Of a DNA stretch of 64,000 nucleotides, positions 32,886 through 43,830 are shown one piece after another. Positions within the stretch are counted from its first letter, which is position 1; each line of letters starts with the position of its first letter. The notes beneath the pieces were generated by a model, which saw only the letters and a program-made list of their open reading frames with translations, made no database searches and was not told where the DNA came from. A program made the translations under genes and the position numbers. The stretch is from Delphinus delphis (lineage: Eukaryota > Chordata > Mammalia > Artiodactyla > Delphinidae), in the NCBI RefSeq assembly GCF_949987515.2, contig NC_082701.1, positions 41,061,755 through 41,125,754 of the forward strand, written 5' to 3'.

Positions 32886-33369
32886 TGAAACTGTTCAGGT
32901 GGGTGGAGTTGTTGTCACTCAGGGGTGCTGCAGAGGTGCCAGGTGATGAAGGGAATGTTTCACTGGGGCAATTCAGCCTTCCTTCAAATGAAGCTGGCTT
33001 CAAGGCTCAGACAGGGAATGTAGGGAGTAGCCAGGTAGAAGCAGGTAGGGACAAGTAAAGCCACTGGCTAACTGATGCACAGGTGCCCTGCCTAGAAACA
33101 TCCTAGTGAAAATGTTTAAAGTTCCAGGGGGGCCAAACAAAACCTATTCACACAGGCCCAGTGCTGCCTGTGTGGACTTGAGACCCCTGTAGGGTGATGG
33201 TGGACCGGAGAAGAATTTTAACAGGTATATATGAGATTGACAGGCTCAGACTTGCATTTCAGAAAGGCTATTCTGGAATCAATGAAGGGAGTGGGTGGGA
33301 GGGCGTGTGGGTCTAGTTCCCCACTGGAACGGAGCCAGGAAATTCTTCACTCAGGTGAGAGGGGACCTG

Positions 33370-33640
33370 GAGGAGGAAACAGGCTCATTATCACATAATT
33401 AGCTCTGTAATCAGTATGCAGGCTTATCTTCTCAAACTGTAAAGATAATTATACGATTAAAGGGTTTTTTTCCTTTTAATGGAAGTAACTTGCAAAGCTG
33501 GGGGTTTGGTGAAAAAGGTAAGTTATTTTTTAACCAATTGCTTTTGCCATGAATTAGTTTACTGATTCAAAAAAAAAAATCGCTCGCTGTGGACAGTAAA
33601 TTATAAATGAGATTAGCATCCAGTTAGACTGGAAGCTAAG
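33370..33640. other. AT-rich, repeat-poor island with TAAT motifs
   Basis: Contains CATAATTAGC, TGTAATCAG, ATAATTATACGATTAAAGG, CCTTTTAATGG and a run of 11 A at about 33570. Homeodomain-type cores are dense. No repeat or exon recognised. Candidate enhancer by composition only. Confidence 0.3.
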
Positions 33641-33787
33641 GGCAGGGGCCCACAGGCTTCCCCTCATTGGGCTGGAGAGAAGGTTTCACATGGCTGGAGA
33701 GGAGTGGGGTCTGGCCTGGACAGCGGAGCCTGCTAGGATTGAGGTTCGAGGGAACTCACATCTGAAACTCTCCCTTCTGCTCTCTGT

Positions 33788-34062
33788 AAAGAATCAACAA
33801 GGTAGTATATATATGTCCATGCGTAAAATAGATGCTAGTGGGAAGCAGCCGCATAGCACAGGGAGATCAGCTCGGTGCTTTGTGACCACCTAGAGGAGTG
33901 GGATAGGGAGGGTGGGAGGGAGGGAGACGCAAGAGGGAGGGGATATGGGGATATATGTATGTGTATAGCTGATTCACTTTGTTATACAGCAGAAACTAAC
34001 ACACCATTGTAAAGCAATTATACTCCAATAAAGATGTCAAAAAAAAAAAAGAATCAGCAAGG
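33788..34062 (+). mobile_element. Short 5'-truncated L1 with target site duplication
   Basis: The element is 33803-34047: an L1 3' UTR piece ('ggaagcagccgcatagcaca', 'cagaaactaacacaccattg', 'ccaataaagatgtcaaaaaa') ending in a poly(A) tail. Flanks AAAGAATCAACAAGG (33788-33802) and AAAGAATCAGCAAGG (34048-34062) match at 14 of 15 bases. Confidence 0.92.
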
Positions 34063-34164
34063 GGTGGAACTTGGGGCAATGAGGCAGTCTACGCTGACCA
34101 GGGCTCCCCCCTGCCCCAAACATAGAAAACACATCTGCTGCTATTCCCAGTGGTTTCAAATACA

Positions 34165-34525
34165 TAGACAAGAAAGAAAGAGGGAAGAAAGGAAGGAAGG
34201 GAGGGAGGGAGGAAGGAAGGGAGGGAGGGAGGCAGGGAGGGAGGGAGGGAGGGAGAAAGGAAGGAAGGGAGGGAGGGAGGGAGAAAGGAAGGGAGGGAGG
34301 GAGGGAGGGAGAAAGGAAGGGAGGGAGGAGGGAGGGAGGGAGGGAGGGAGAAAGTAAGGAACAGAGGGAGGGAGGGAGGGAGAAAGGAAGGAAGGGAGGA
34401 GGGAGGGAGAAAGGATGGGAGGGAGGGAGGGAGGGAGGGAGAAAGTAAGGAAGGGAGGGAGGGAGGAAGGAAGGGAGGGAGGGAGGGAGAAAGGAAGTAA
34501 GGGAGGGAGGAAAGAGGGAAGGAAA
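34165..34525 (+). repeat. GGGA/GGAA purine tract of about 360 bp
   Basis: Almost pure purine on the plus strand, made of GGGA blocks separated by GAAAGGAAGG-type spacers, with only a handful of C or T. The spacers 'gagaaagg' recur every 30-60 bp. Both strands read open through it because of composition. Confidence 0.95.
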
Positions 34526-35134
34526 ATCAATTCTCAGGTTCTAGAAACAATGAAGGGTCGTAATCACACAGTTGCCTTCTCACCGACCTGTGAGACCAGG
34601 TCATAGGCTCAAGGCCAAGAGACTGAGGGGTGGGGGGGGTCCTGAAACCCCCGAGACAGAGCCTCTGCAGAAAGGACTCTTGAGAAGCTGTTCTTTCTGT
34701 TAACAGGAGAGTACAAAACACCATCCAGAAGCATGGGGCATCTAGAAGTCCAGTAAGGGTTCCAGGTAGGGGTGGGAAGACGCCTACAAAAACTCAGATC
34801 CACAAGCCTGTCCGTGTGTGGGTGAGGGGTCTGCATATATACCACCCACAGGGTGCAGGAATCTCAAGGTGAAAACTCAACATCAAAACTGGTCTGGATC
34901 TGGTGAAACCCAGGGTCCAGGAGAGGCAAGCTGCCAGAATAGCGCGTTTAGGGCACTGCTGACAGTGCAAGGCATGTGGCCTCCTGCAGAAAAAAGACAC
35001 GCGGTAGGTATCACAGCTGTTCACGCACTCACGAAATGTCCTGCGCGGATGGACCCGTCTCCTCTGACCCCCTCCTGCAGAGGTGAAACCCGGTCCCAGG
35101 GAGGTGCATGGACCCGCCCCGGCTCACAGTGTTA

Positions 35135-35345
35135 GCATTGGGCAGCGTGGGGTTGTGGAAAGAGCAGGGGTGTTGAAGCCAGTAAGAATCCTGGTTCTGC
35201 CTTTTAATAGATGCGACCTTGGCCAAGCTGCCCGAACTTTCTGAGCCTCAGTTTCCACAAAATGAGGTTGCTGACACTTACTTCATAAAGCAGTTGGGAA
35301 AAGGGAGATCGCTTCTCTAAAAATGCTTGGAATGGCACTAGATAC
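35135..35345 (+). repeat. MIR SINE relic
   Basis: 'gcagcgtggggttgtggaaa', 'ggttctgccttttaatagat', 'tctgagcctcagtttccaca', 'gcttctctaaaaatgcttgg'. Confidence 0.75.
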
Positions 35346-35422
35346 TCCGTATGGGTTCATTTCTTTCAACTTTGCTCTCAAAAAATTCCTTCCAAAGAGC
35401 CCTCCCAGTAAGATCCAGCTGG

Positions 35423-35678
35423 CCCTGAGGCTTCTTTTTTTATTTTATTTTTTTATTTTTATTTTTTCTTTTTGCGGTACGCGGGCCTCTCACTGTTGTG
35501 GCCTCTCCCGTTGCGGAGCACAGGCTCCAGACGCGCAGGCTCAGCGGCCATAGCTCACGGGCCCAGCCGCTCCGCAGCATGTGGGATCTTCCCGGGCCAG
35601 GGCACGAACCCGTGTCCCCTGCATTGGCAGGCGGACTCTCAACCACTGCGCCACCAGGGAAGCCCCTGAGCCTTCTTT
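35423..35678 (-). mobile_element. CHR-2-type tRNA-derived SINE with target site duplications
   Basis: The element is 35438-35663. On the minus strand it begins GGGGCTTCCCTGGTGGCGCA with box B-like GGTTCGTGCCC and ends in a T-rich left tail. Flanks CCCTGAGGCTTCTTT (35423-35437) and CCCTGAGCCTTCTTT (35664-35678) match at 14 of 15 bases. Close sister of the copy at 22757. Confidence 0.93.
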
Positions 35679-35827
35679 ATCTAGTGGATCATCTGTGTTC
35701 TATTATTTTGCACTACGTTGCTTATTGTTGCTTTTTCAGCTCCGTTTACAGTTTGTGCTCTTTGTCTGTCCTTACTCATTTCCCACCAGTCCTCAACACT
35801 CCGATAAAAGACTGGGGAATGGATGTG

Positions 35828-35940
35828 TGGCTGAGTGGATGGACGGATGGATGGATGGCTGAGTGGATAGGTGGGTGGATAGATGGATGGATGGACGGAT
35901 GGATGGATGGCTGAGTGGATGGACGGATGGATGGATGGAA
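35828..35940 (+). repeat. ATGG tetranucleotide microsatellite
   Basis: Tandem ATGG/ACGG/GTGG units, with 'ctgagtggat' recurring about every 30-50 bp as a higher-order unit. Confidence 0.9.
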
Positions 35941-36117
35941 TCAGTTAGGGTTTATTGGTCAGCAATAAAAGCTTGCCCTGGCTAAATTGAGCAAAAGGGA
36001 TGATATTAGAAGGATATCAGGGAGCTCACAGTCCTGGCAGGGCTTTGTTTAATTAAACAGCCACTGAATGAGTATTTCCTATACCAAACATGGTACCACG
36101 CTAGTTAGAGGGATGGG

Positions 36118-36185
36118 ACACACACGGGCACCACATATGCATGCACACATGCATACAGGCGCACACACACGTGCACACGCACAGA
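36118..36185 (+). repeat. CA-rich dinucleotide tract
   Basis: Interrupted CA repeats with ATGCATGCACA and GCACACACACG segments. Confidence 0.8.
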
Positions 36186-36544
36186 AATGCTAGCAAACCA
36201 GGCTGAGAATAGGAAAGAACGGCAGGGTTATAAGGTGGCAGTAAATTACCGCTTAGATCAGGGCCCTGTCGCTACAATGAATGAACACCAGGCGTTTTTC
36301 ATACCCAGGCCTAACTGCATTCAAATCAAAGTCCGGGAGAAAGAATCCAGTTGACTAGTTTGGGTCACATGTCCCTTGATGCATACGCTCTCTGAGCGTG
36401 CGCAGCGAGGCACAGATAACTTTCCAAAAGGAAAGTAAGGTGCAGTGGCTAAAAGAGGAGGGGATGGCTACTGGCTGCTCTGTGTGTCCCACTGCCACCC
36501 CCAGCATAGAGAATGGATGAGTCCTCAGCCCCTGGAGGCAGACC

Positions 36545-36945
36545 AGTGACTTGTGTCCTCACTGGCCCCTGCCACTCATCCCCTTCACGCCTCTACTCAC
36601 CCTTCACTCTCCCCCCACCAGGCCTGCCCTCTGCCTCCCCTCCGCTTCTGGGCATCCTGCCCCCTGCAAAGCACATCACTTCCCACCCGCTTCAAGAAGC
36701 CTTTGCAGCTTCCCAGCCCCACACTGATTGCTCCTTTCCCTGAACTCGGGTTGCCCTTGCCATCAGCAAGCCCTGGAATAATCCTTAACTGTAGCCCGTT
36801 TGCTTCTTCACCTTTGGGGTTTGGGCTCCACTCAAAGTTTCCTGAAAGCAGAAGCCTTGTCAGACTTGCCTTTTATACCCGATGGTCTTAGCACAGTGTT
36901 GGGCTCAGGATCAGTGACAAATGAATGCATACTGATCAGTTTTCA
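36545..36945 (+). repeat. L2 LINE 3' end relic
   Basis: 'ttcaagaagcctttgcagct', 'tgattgctcctttccctgaa', 'gtcttagcacagtgttgggc' in L2 order. Confidence 0.65.
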
Positions 36946-37142
36946 ACGTCGACGGTACACAGCCTCGGGTTGTCAGGTCTGTTATCATAGCTTAGAAATG
37001 AGTCAGGCCAAACATGCTTTGAGAGTTGAATCAACTAGGACCCTCAAGAGCTGACTTATCCAAAGTTTGTACAACTAGTTAGAGACAATTCTAGGTCTGG
37101 AACCAGCTCTTACTATTTCCAACCCAAACCAGCAGTCCTTGC

Positions 37143-37178
37143 CGCCTCAGATGTGTGTGCATGTGTGTGTGTGTGTGA
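37143..37178 (+). repeat. TG dinucleotide repeat
   Basis: Interrupted TG run ('gtgtgtgcatgtgtgtgtgt'). Confidence 0.85.
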
Positions 37179-37394
37179 GATCTGTCTAAGTAGATTCTAG
37201 CCTGGTACCATAATGGTCATAGTAAATCCTCAGTCGGTGGTTGTTTAGCTAAACGAAGCCCTGCCAGGACTGCACCGAGGTGCAGTTCTCTTTCTTGTTC
37301 CCGCCCATCCTTGCCCAAGCTCATGCCTCACTTAAGGCCATTTGCCCAGTGAGCAGCCAAGAAGTGTTGACTGATTACCCCTAAAACCTCATTT

Positions 37395-37745
37395 CTTTTG
37401 GGAGTCAATGAATTTCAAGACGTGGGTGATTTGCTGTGTCTGGACAGAATCAGCAGAATCCTTGCGTTACCGAAATCACTCTGAGCGGATGCCCTTGTCA
37501 ACCATCCCTCCTCACTCTGCTGTTTCACGCTACTTGAAAAATTAGTTGGTGTACTGGAAATAAAGTCACGGGGAATGAACATTTTGACAAGGTAATGGGC
37601 CCCTGCCTTCCTCGACATTTGCGAGGGAGTCGGAGTCCATTGTAATGTCACAATGGCGTGCGCCATTGACATCTACTTGAATAATTAAAAGGCGGTTTAA
37701 TCATAGCGATCATCCACTTAGTGCTTTGTTTCAGATGCTAGAGAA
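37395..37745. other. Repeat-poor island with clustered SOX-like motifs
   Basis: No repeat or exon recognised. CCATTGT (37637-37643) and ACAATGG (37650-37656) form an inverted pair with a 6-bp spacer, and a third CCATTGA lies at 37663-37669. AATAATTAAAAGG and GTTTAATCATAG follow. Regulatory function is an inference. Confidence 0.35.
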
Positions 37746-37887
37746 GCATGTTTAAGGAGGCAACCATGGGCGTGAAGACAGGGGACAAATCGGGGTCAGA
37801 ACTGAGTCCACTGAGCAGCAGGTGCTAGCAGGGGTGCTGCAGCTCGGGATGGGAAGACAGCTCCTGACCACTGCAGTGCCCCCCACC

Positions 37888-37945
37888 CAAAAAGAAAAAG
37901 AAAGAAAGAGAGAGAGGGAGGGAGGGAGAAAGAAAGAAAAAGCAT
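37888..37945 (+). repeat. GAAA/GGGA purine tract
   Basis: Nearly pure A and G ('aaagaaaaagaaagaaagag', 'agagggagggagggagaaag'). Confidence 0.9.
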
Positions 37946-38084
37946 CTCCACTCTCTTTTGCTTCTTTGAAGTACATGCAAGGGCAGACTTTCTTTTCAAT
38001 CCAAATGGAAAACTGAGAGTTTCTTGTTGTTCATTAATCACAGGTAGTTTGGTGCTGGAAGGGAACTTAGTTTTCATTCTTTTC

Positions 38085-38425
38085 TAAAGCATGTGTTTAC
38101 TGAATGCTTGCTCTGCATCTAACATTGTGCAGTGCTGTAGATATGGGGAAGAAAGGGACAGACCAGGTTCCTGCTTCTACAGGGCTCACGTTCTAGGAGG
38201 GGAGGGTAGAGCACACATGTGCTGTCCGTAGTACAAAAACAGGGGTGACTGGGTGGCCATGCTGTTACATGGTCAGGGTGGGTCTCCCTGGAGAGTGGCA
38301 TCGTACCTAAGGTCTAAATGACAAGGAGCCAACGTGTGAGGTTCCCTGGGAGAGCACTTCTGGCAGAGAAGTTAGTGGAAAGGCTCTGGGTGGGAAGGAA
38401 CTGGGCAAGAGGACCGTTGTGGCCA
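38085..38425 (-). repeat. L2 LINE 3' end relic
   Basis: 'gtttactgaatgcttgctct', 'aggttcctgcttctacaggg', 'ctcacgttctaggaggggag', 'aaaggctctgggtgggaagg' match reverse-strand L2. Confidence 0.75.
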
Positions 38426-39059
38426 CGGGGCCGGGTGAGCTTCCCAGGCGTCTCAGGTGGGGAGTCTGGGCAGGCCAGAGACACCATCTAGGCCGGGGGG
38501 TGCCAAACCGGGTGCCCCAGACGTGCCCAGTGGGAGGACTGGCTGGGCTCCAGCCTGTGTGTGGTCAGGGCTCCAGCCCGAACTTCTCTGCTTTTGTCTG
38601 TCTCACGTGGTGAATTTACACCCCAGATCTTCTTTGGAGAAAAGGCTTACTAACCAAAACACAAAAAGCCAACGATTGCAGCTCACAGATTGGCCTCCGG
38701 ACTCATAGCTCAGACCCACCACATGTGGCGTGTGAACGGGACAGTGGTCCTTCCAGACGTGGGTAATGCTCCAGGGCTCAAAGGCACAGCAGGTGGGGTG
38801 TGCAGGATAAACACCTTCCCTGGACACCTGCCCCTGGAGAGACCAAGGCTCACCCTCTGCAGAACCAGGTGGTATCTATATGAATATGTAAATACCAAGC
38901 ACTCAGCCAGGGCCGGAAACACCCAGAAGAATAACAAGCAGATGCCCTTCTCTCTGGGAGCCCACAGTCCAGTTAATGAACTAAGCGGCGTCCGTAACAT
39001 TCCCCTTAATAGTTCTTTGGCCGAGCAAACAGCCGTGCATTTCTTCAAAGGCCTCGCAG

Positions 39060-39405
39060 GTCTTTTCACCTTAGCCTCTGCCACCACCTGCCGGGCTGAG
39101 GCCTGGGTGTCTGTCCCTCATCCCACTGCAGCCTTGAACTCTCCAGGCTCCTCCCCTGCATGTCCGAAAGGCTTTCCCCTCCCATTCCGACCCTGCTTTT
39201 CCCGCTTATCCTGCCCTAGGGTCCTTCTTCTTTTACCTGTAGCACTCAGCACAATGTGTAATTACAAATTCATTTGTGTATTTATTTGTTTCATGTCTGT
39301 CAGCAGGCAGGGCCCGCCTGTTGTACTCACATTGTTTAACCGGAGTCTAGCAGAGTATCTGTCCCCTTACTGGACACACAGATTAATTTTAAATAAATGA
39401 ATGAT
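39060..39405 (+). repeat. L2 LINE 3' end relic
   Basis: 'acctgtagcactcagcacaa', 'atttgtgtatttatttgttt', 'agtctagcagagtatctgtc', 'aaataaatgaatgatg' follow the L2 tail. Confidence 0.65.
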
Positions 39406-39529
39406 GCTTGTGGGGATGGTGATGGGTAAGTTTGGAAAGGGGTTGAGGCTCAGAATACAGGGCTGGGGGTGGGGTTTGAGTGACAGGCAGAGAAATTCCC
39501 ACTATAAGGCACTTGCGCTGCTATGGACT

Positions 39530-39668
39530 TTTATCTCCTTCCTTCCTCGCTCCCTCCTCCCCTCCTTCCTCCCCTCCCCACCTTCATCCCTCCCTCCCTT
39601 CCTTCCCTTCTTCTTTCCTCCCCCCTCCCTTCCTTGCTCCCCCCTTTTCTCCTTCCTTCTATTCCTAG
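39530..39668 (+). repeat. CT-rich pyrimidine tract
   Basis: About 140 bp of nearly pure C and T ('ccttccttcctcgctccctc' and similar), the mirror of the GGGA tract at 34165. Confidence 0.9.
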
Positions 39669-40099
39669 GAAGATAAGGGAAAGAGAGGGGAAGAGATCAT
39701 TGGGGATACAGAGGGATCAGTGAATTTTGAAGTAGGCCAGAGGGTTTGGGCGCTCCTGTTCCCAGGCTGGGCACTCAGTCCGAGTTCTTTCTCAGCAGGC
39801 ATTGGGAGGGACAGACGTTTCCACGGCTCAGCAGAGCCCACATGGACTCGCAGGCCAGTCCCCAGCACAGACGGTTCAGTCCCCAGCTTGATGACCCGGT
39901 CACGCACCAGTTCCCCTTCATTACTCCTGTATCCAGACGCCACTTCCGAGGGGCCCCGATAGTCACACCTCAGTGGCAGGGAGAGGCCATCTGTAACCCT
40001 GCATGGACGCAGAGAGGGACCAGGCTTTCTCTGGGATCCGAGACACTTCTGGAGTGAAGGCAGCCGCCAGTGCCCACGTTCCCCTCCATCACACTCAGG

Positions 40100-40300
40100 A
40101 CTGTGAGTCCAGTGTGGAAAGCAGGAACTCTGGAGGCTGACCTCCTGAGTTCAAACCCTACCTCTGCTGCTTAACCAGTCACTTCTCTGGGTAACGTGGA
40201 TGATGCAATAATAGTGTTTATGTGAGTGTGACATGAACATACATAAAGGGCTTGGGCGTGGTCAGTGCTAGGAGCATCTGGGCTGTTACTATTATTGCAG
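40100..40300 (+). repeat. MIR SINE relic
   Basis: 'gaaagcaggaactctggagg', 'gttcaaaccctacctctgct', 'cataaagggcttgggcgtgg', 'tcagtgctaggagcatctgg'. Confidence 0.8.
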
Positions 40301-40714
40301 TGAGCTGGATGCTTGACTGTCTCCCCAACTCACGTGCAAGCTCCCCCAGTGCAGAGACTAGGACTTGATCACTCAGCAAAAGTTAACTGACTTTTTCCAG
40401 GTCACCAGGGGCTTCATGACAAAGCCTAGTCCCCCATTTCCTTGCTGTTTCCCCCATTACCCTGGAAGTCCCATAAGGACAAGGACCCCAGCACCAGGCA
40501 TAGAGGAGCAGCTCAGAGAACAGTTGTTGAAGATGAGATCGGATGATGCTGTGATACAGAGGATGAGGGGAAGGTGGGAGACAATATTCATTCTTAAGGG
40601 TCCTTTCTTGCCCAAGAGTGTACGTGGTAATTCCGATAACCAGGCGAGGGCTTAGCACGACTGGAAACCAATTTTCTGAAATTAGTGATGGAGTCCCAGG
40701 ATGCTATTTGAGTC

Positions 40715-41175
40715 ACAAATAGGTTTCCCCCCCAACACATCTTTATTGGAATATAAATGCTTTACAATGTCGTGTTAGTTTCTGCTGTACAACAAAGTGA
40801 ATCAGCTATACGTATACATAAATCCCCATATCCCCTCCCTCTTGAGCCTCCCTCCCGCCCTCCCTATCCCTCCCTTCTAGGTCGTCACCGAGGTAGATGG
40901 ACCTACAGTCTGTCATACAGAGTGAAGTAAGTCAGAAAGGGAAAAACAAATACCGTGTGCCAACACATATATATGGAATTTTAAAAAGCGGTACTGATGA
41001 ACCTAGTGTCAGGGCAGGAATAAAGACGCAGACGTAGAAAACAGACTTGAGGGCACGGGGGTGGGGAGGGGAAGCTGGGACGAAGTGAGAGTGGCACTGA
41101 CGTATATACACTGCCAAATGCAAAATGGATGGCTGATGGGAAGCTGCCGCATAGCACAGGGAGACAAACAGGTTT
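40715..41175. mobile_element. Twin-primed (5'-inverted) L1 insertion
   Basis: The left arm (about 40727-40891) is minus-strand L1 3' end (ACATCTTTATTGGAATATAA...). The right arm (about 40892-41163) is plus-strand L1 from just upstream ('gtgaagtaagtcagaaaggg' to 'gcatagcacagggaga'). Laid against the sister copy at 33850-33895, the right arm stops at AGGGAGA and the left arm begins at CTCGGTG, only about four bases further on. Flanks ACAAATAGGTTT (40715-40726) and ACAAACAGGTTT (41164-41175) match at 11 of 12. Seven C bases (40727-40733) replace the expected T-tail. Confidence 0.9.
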
Positions 41176-42129
41176 TCTCCTGGGTAAAAATGGCTCTTTG
41201 ACTAGGGCACACTTGCATATTTACTTCGAAGTCTGCAGTCAGCTCAGGACAATAAGGAAATGACAACAAAACGTTTGTCGGAGAGGCTTTGAAAGTGTCC
41301 TGAAGAGGCTGTTCCAGAGGAAGAGCAATCTAGTGGCAACAGTGTCTTTGCAATCATGCTGGGCTGCAGTGGGAGGCCAGCCCTTGGTCGCTGGAGCTTA
41401 TTTACCTGCAGAAGCCCAGGGGCCAAGATCTGCATTGTGCAGGGAGCCAGTGAGGGGTGGTGGTGAGAAGTCACCCCTGGGGAGGGATGGGGGCTCTCCC
41501 TGAGGAATCAGGCGGGGACCCGCCGCTGGGATGGGGAGAGGTGGGTATCTAGGCATCTCTGCCTGCAGGGCTCAGCCCCACCTGGCAACCCCACCTGCTA
41601 CCTTGATCCCCCTTGCAGGGCAGCCCAGACCTGTATTCCCCGGGCCCCTGGAGGCAGCGATCTATCATGTGGCTGTTGGCAGTGATGAGGTTCAGCAAGA
41701 AAAAAAGCATCAGACCATCATTTTCCCTTCAAGAAGCCATTAGGTGATTCTGCCTGACCTTCACAGGAGCCCTGGGAATCTCAAAGTGGCTTCTGCCCAT
41801 GGCTCTGCCCTGCTTCCGCAGAGTTAATGTGCCCGGCAGGTTCTGCTGTGCGCTGCCTGTGTCTGCTCCCCATCCTTGGGGCCTCCCCTAGCTGCTGTCA
41901 CTCCCATGGTTGGAGCGTGCCTGGGGAGGAAGCCGGGAGACAGGCAGTGCGACCCAGTAGAAGAGCACTGGCCTCAGGGGTTCAGGAGACCAGGTCCTAC
42001 CTGCACGTCTGCCCTGCCCTGCTGGGTAGGTCGGGCAGATCCTTTCTCCCTTTGTGTTTTTCCTATGGAGACCCCCAGAGTCATCTGGAACAGGCGGAAG
42101 AGAGTGACTCAAGGTAGAATCCCAGGGGC
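41176..42129. other. Unassigned intronic sequence
   Basis: No exon recognised. A weak MIR-like piece lies at about 41945-42110. Otherwise GC-moderate unique sequence. Confidence 0.4.
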
Positions 42130-42260
42130 AGCAGCAGCACCTGTTAGAGCCTGTTAGAAATGCAGATTCTCAGGCCTTAGACCCAAATCGGAGGCCCCCG
42201 GGCTGGAGCCCAGCCTGTGTGGTCTTAACAGGATGCAGGTGAATCGTAAAGCCCTGGAAG
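42130..42260 (+). mobile_element. MER5A-like DNA transposon relic
   Basis: 'gttagaaatgcagattctca', 'ggccttagacccaaatcgga', 'aacaggatgcaggtgaatcg'. Confidence 0.6.
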
Positions 42261-42584
42261 GAGGATTGTGTCTTCCGTCCATCCCTATCTCCATCTCGGT
42301 TCATGACGTCTAGGACAGGCCATGTGAGCAGATGCCCTGTAGGACCCAAATATAAGTGATCCAGCCCAGACTCAGCTTTGGGTCTCCAGACCGTCATTCC
42401 TTGTTCTTTCCACCAAATCTTGCTGTTTCAGCAACACACAGCCCGTTGCTTAATTTACTGCTCAGTCTGGGGGGTGTGGCAGTGATGCACACACCTCATC
42501 TTATCTGCTGAGCCTGGCGTTTGCACCGTGGGTTGGGAGAGAGTTACTCTGGGCCTGACTTCTGAACCAAGTGGTTACTGCATG

Positions 42585-42900
42585 TGGAATGCCAGGCAAT
42601 GATATCTACACATATATAACACATAGGTTTGCAAGATTCTGTTATAAATGACAGGGTTTTATAACCCTGGTTTTGCAGACTGATGGTGTGAATTATAATA
42701 GCGCAATACGTTGCCGCAGAAGATAATGCCACCAGCCATGGAGGCCTAATATATCATTACCAAGGAGGATATTGCGTTTAGAAATGTGCTATTTTTATTT
42801 AAGTGCCTTTGGTGTTTTAAAACTGTCAGCTCTGAGATGGCCCAGGAACTGACAGGTTTAGAGAATATTCCACATTTCATGTAAAACCCTGAGCCCTCAC
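42585..42900. other. AT-rich, repeat-poor island
   Basis: Unique-looking sequence with TATAATAGCGCAATACG, ATATATCATTACC and CTATTTTTATTTAAG segments. No exon or repeat recognised. Candidate conserved non-coding element by appearance only. Confidence 0.3.
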
Positions 42901-43006
42901 CATTACCCCCGAGTGGCCTACCAGAACTGCCAAGGTGAATATGGCTGCTCCAGCAGAGAAAGAAAGACCCTTCCCGTCTGCCCTACGCCCCCTCCCTGCA
43001 TGCACG

Positions 43007-43007
<1 letters not shown>

Positions 43008-43038
<31 letters not shown>
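43008..43038 (+). repeat. CT dinucleotide repeat (about 14 units)
   Basis: Uninterrupted CT run. The plus strand reads as Leu-Ser repeats, which is not evidence for coding. Confidence 0.95.
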
Positions 43039-43039
<1 letters not shown>

Positions 43040-43159
43040 CTCGCTCCTCCATCGGCCCGTACTCTGTGCCTAATTTCCCAGAAGACAGTTTAGAGCATTA
43101 CTAGCAGGGATACACGGGTCCAGACTTCTGCTGCGTTGCTGGCTGTTCACACCTGAGGC

Positions 43160-43315
43160 CATATATACCGATGGTTAAGAGCATATCACCGGATGCCAGA
43201 CTGTCTTGGGTTCAAATCCCTGGTTCCCCTACTTATCAGCTTGGTCACCTTGGGAAAGTTATTTAACTTCTCTGAGCTTTTGTTTCTTCTTCTGCAAAAC
43301 AGAGAACAGAGTATA
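43160..43315 (+). repeat. MIR SINE relic
   Basis: 'ccgatggttaagagcatatc', 'gtcttgggttcaaatccctg', 'cttctctgagcttttgtttc'. Confidence 0.8.
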
Positions 43316-43324
43316 AGACTTGAT

Positions 43325-43830
43325 CTTTGCCTCCCTCCCTGCCCTGTGTGTGGCCTCCCTGCAGCCCCGCCACTCCCCTGCCGCCAGCTCACTGGCTCCA
43401 GCCACTAAGACCTCCATTTGGCTTCTGGAACATTCCACAAATTTCACCTTTCATTCCTATTTCAAGGCCATGGCACTTGCCCTCCCTTCTTGCAGGAAGG
43501 CTCTTCCGGTGCTCATCTGCTGGCCCCTCACACTTCACTCGGGTCTCTGCACAAATGCACTTCATGGGAACATCCTTCCCTCACCACCCTACCCAAAACT
43601 TCTCGCTCAATGCCCCCACCCAGCCTTATTTTCTATCCCTTACTCTTATTTCCTTCACAGCCTGGATCACTCCCGACCATTAACTAATCGATGGTTTGAT
43701 GATCTATGCCCTCCTACCCCCCACCATAATGCAAGCATAGAAGCCAGAAAGAATATAAACTTTGTGTTTTTAATGCTATATTCCCAGCACCAAGGACCCA
43801 GCATAACTAGACATTCAATTAATAACTGGT
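43325..43830 (+). repeat. L2 LINE 3' end relic
   Basis: 'acttgccctcccttcttgca', 'ggctcttccggtgctcatct', 'cttcacagcctggatcactc', 'ataactagacattcaattaa' follow L2. It ends in the AATG repeat typical of L2 tails. Confidence 0.75.

Noticed and set aside
34034..34530. Glu/Gly/Arg- and Pro/Ser/Leu-rich open frames on both strands
   Set aside because: Products of the GGGA purine tract.
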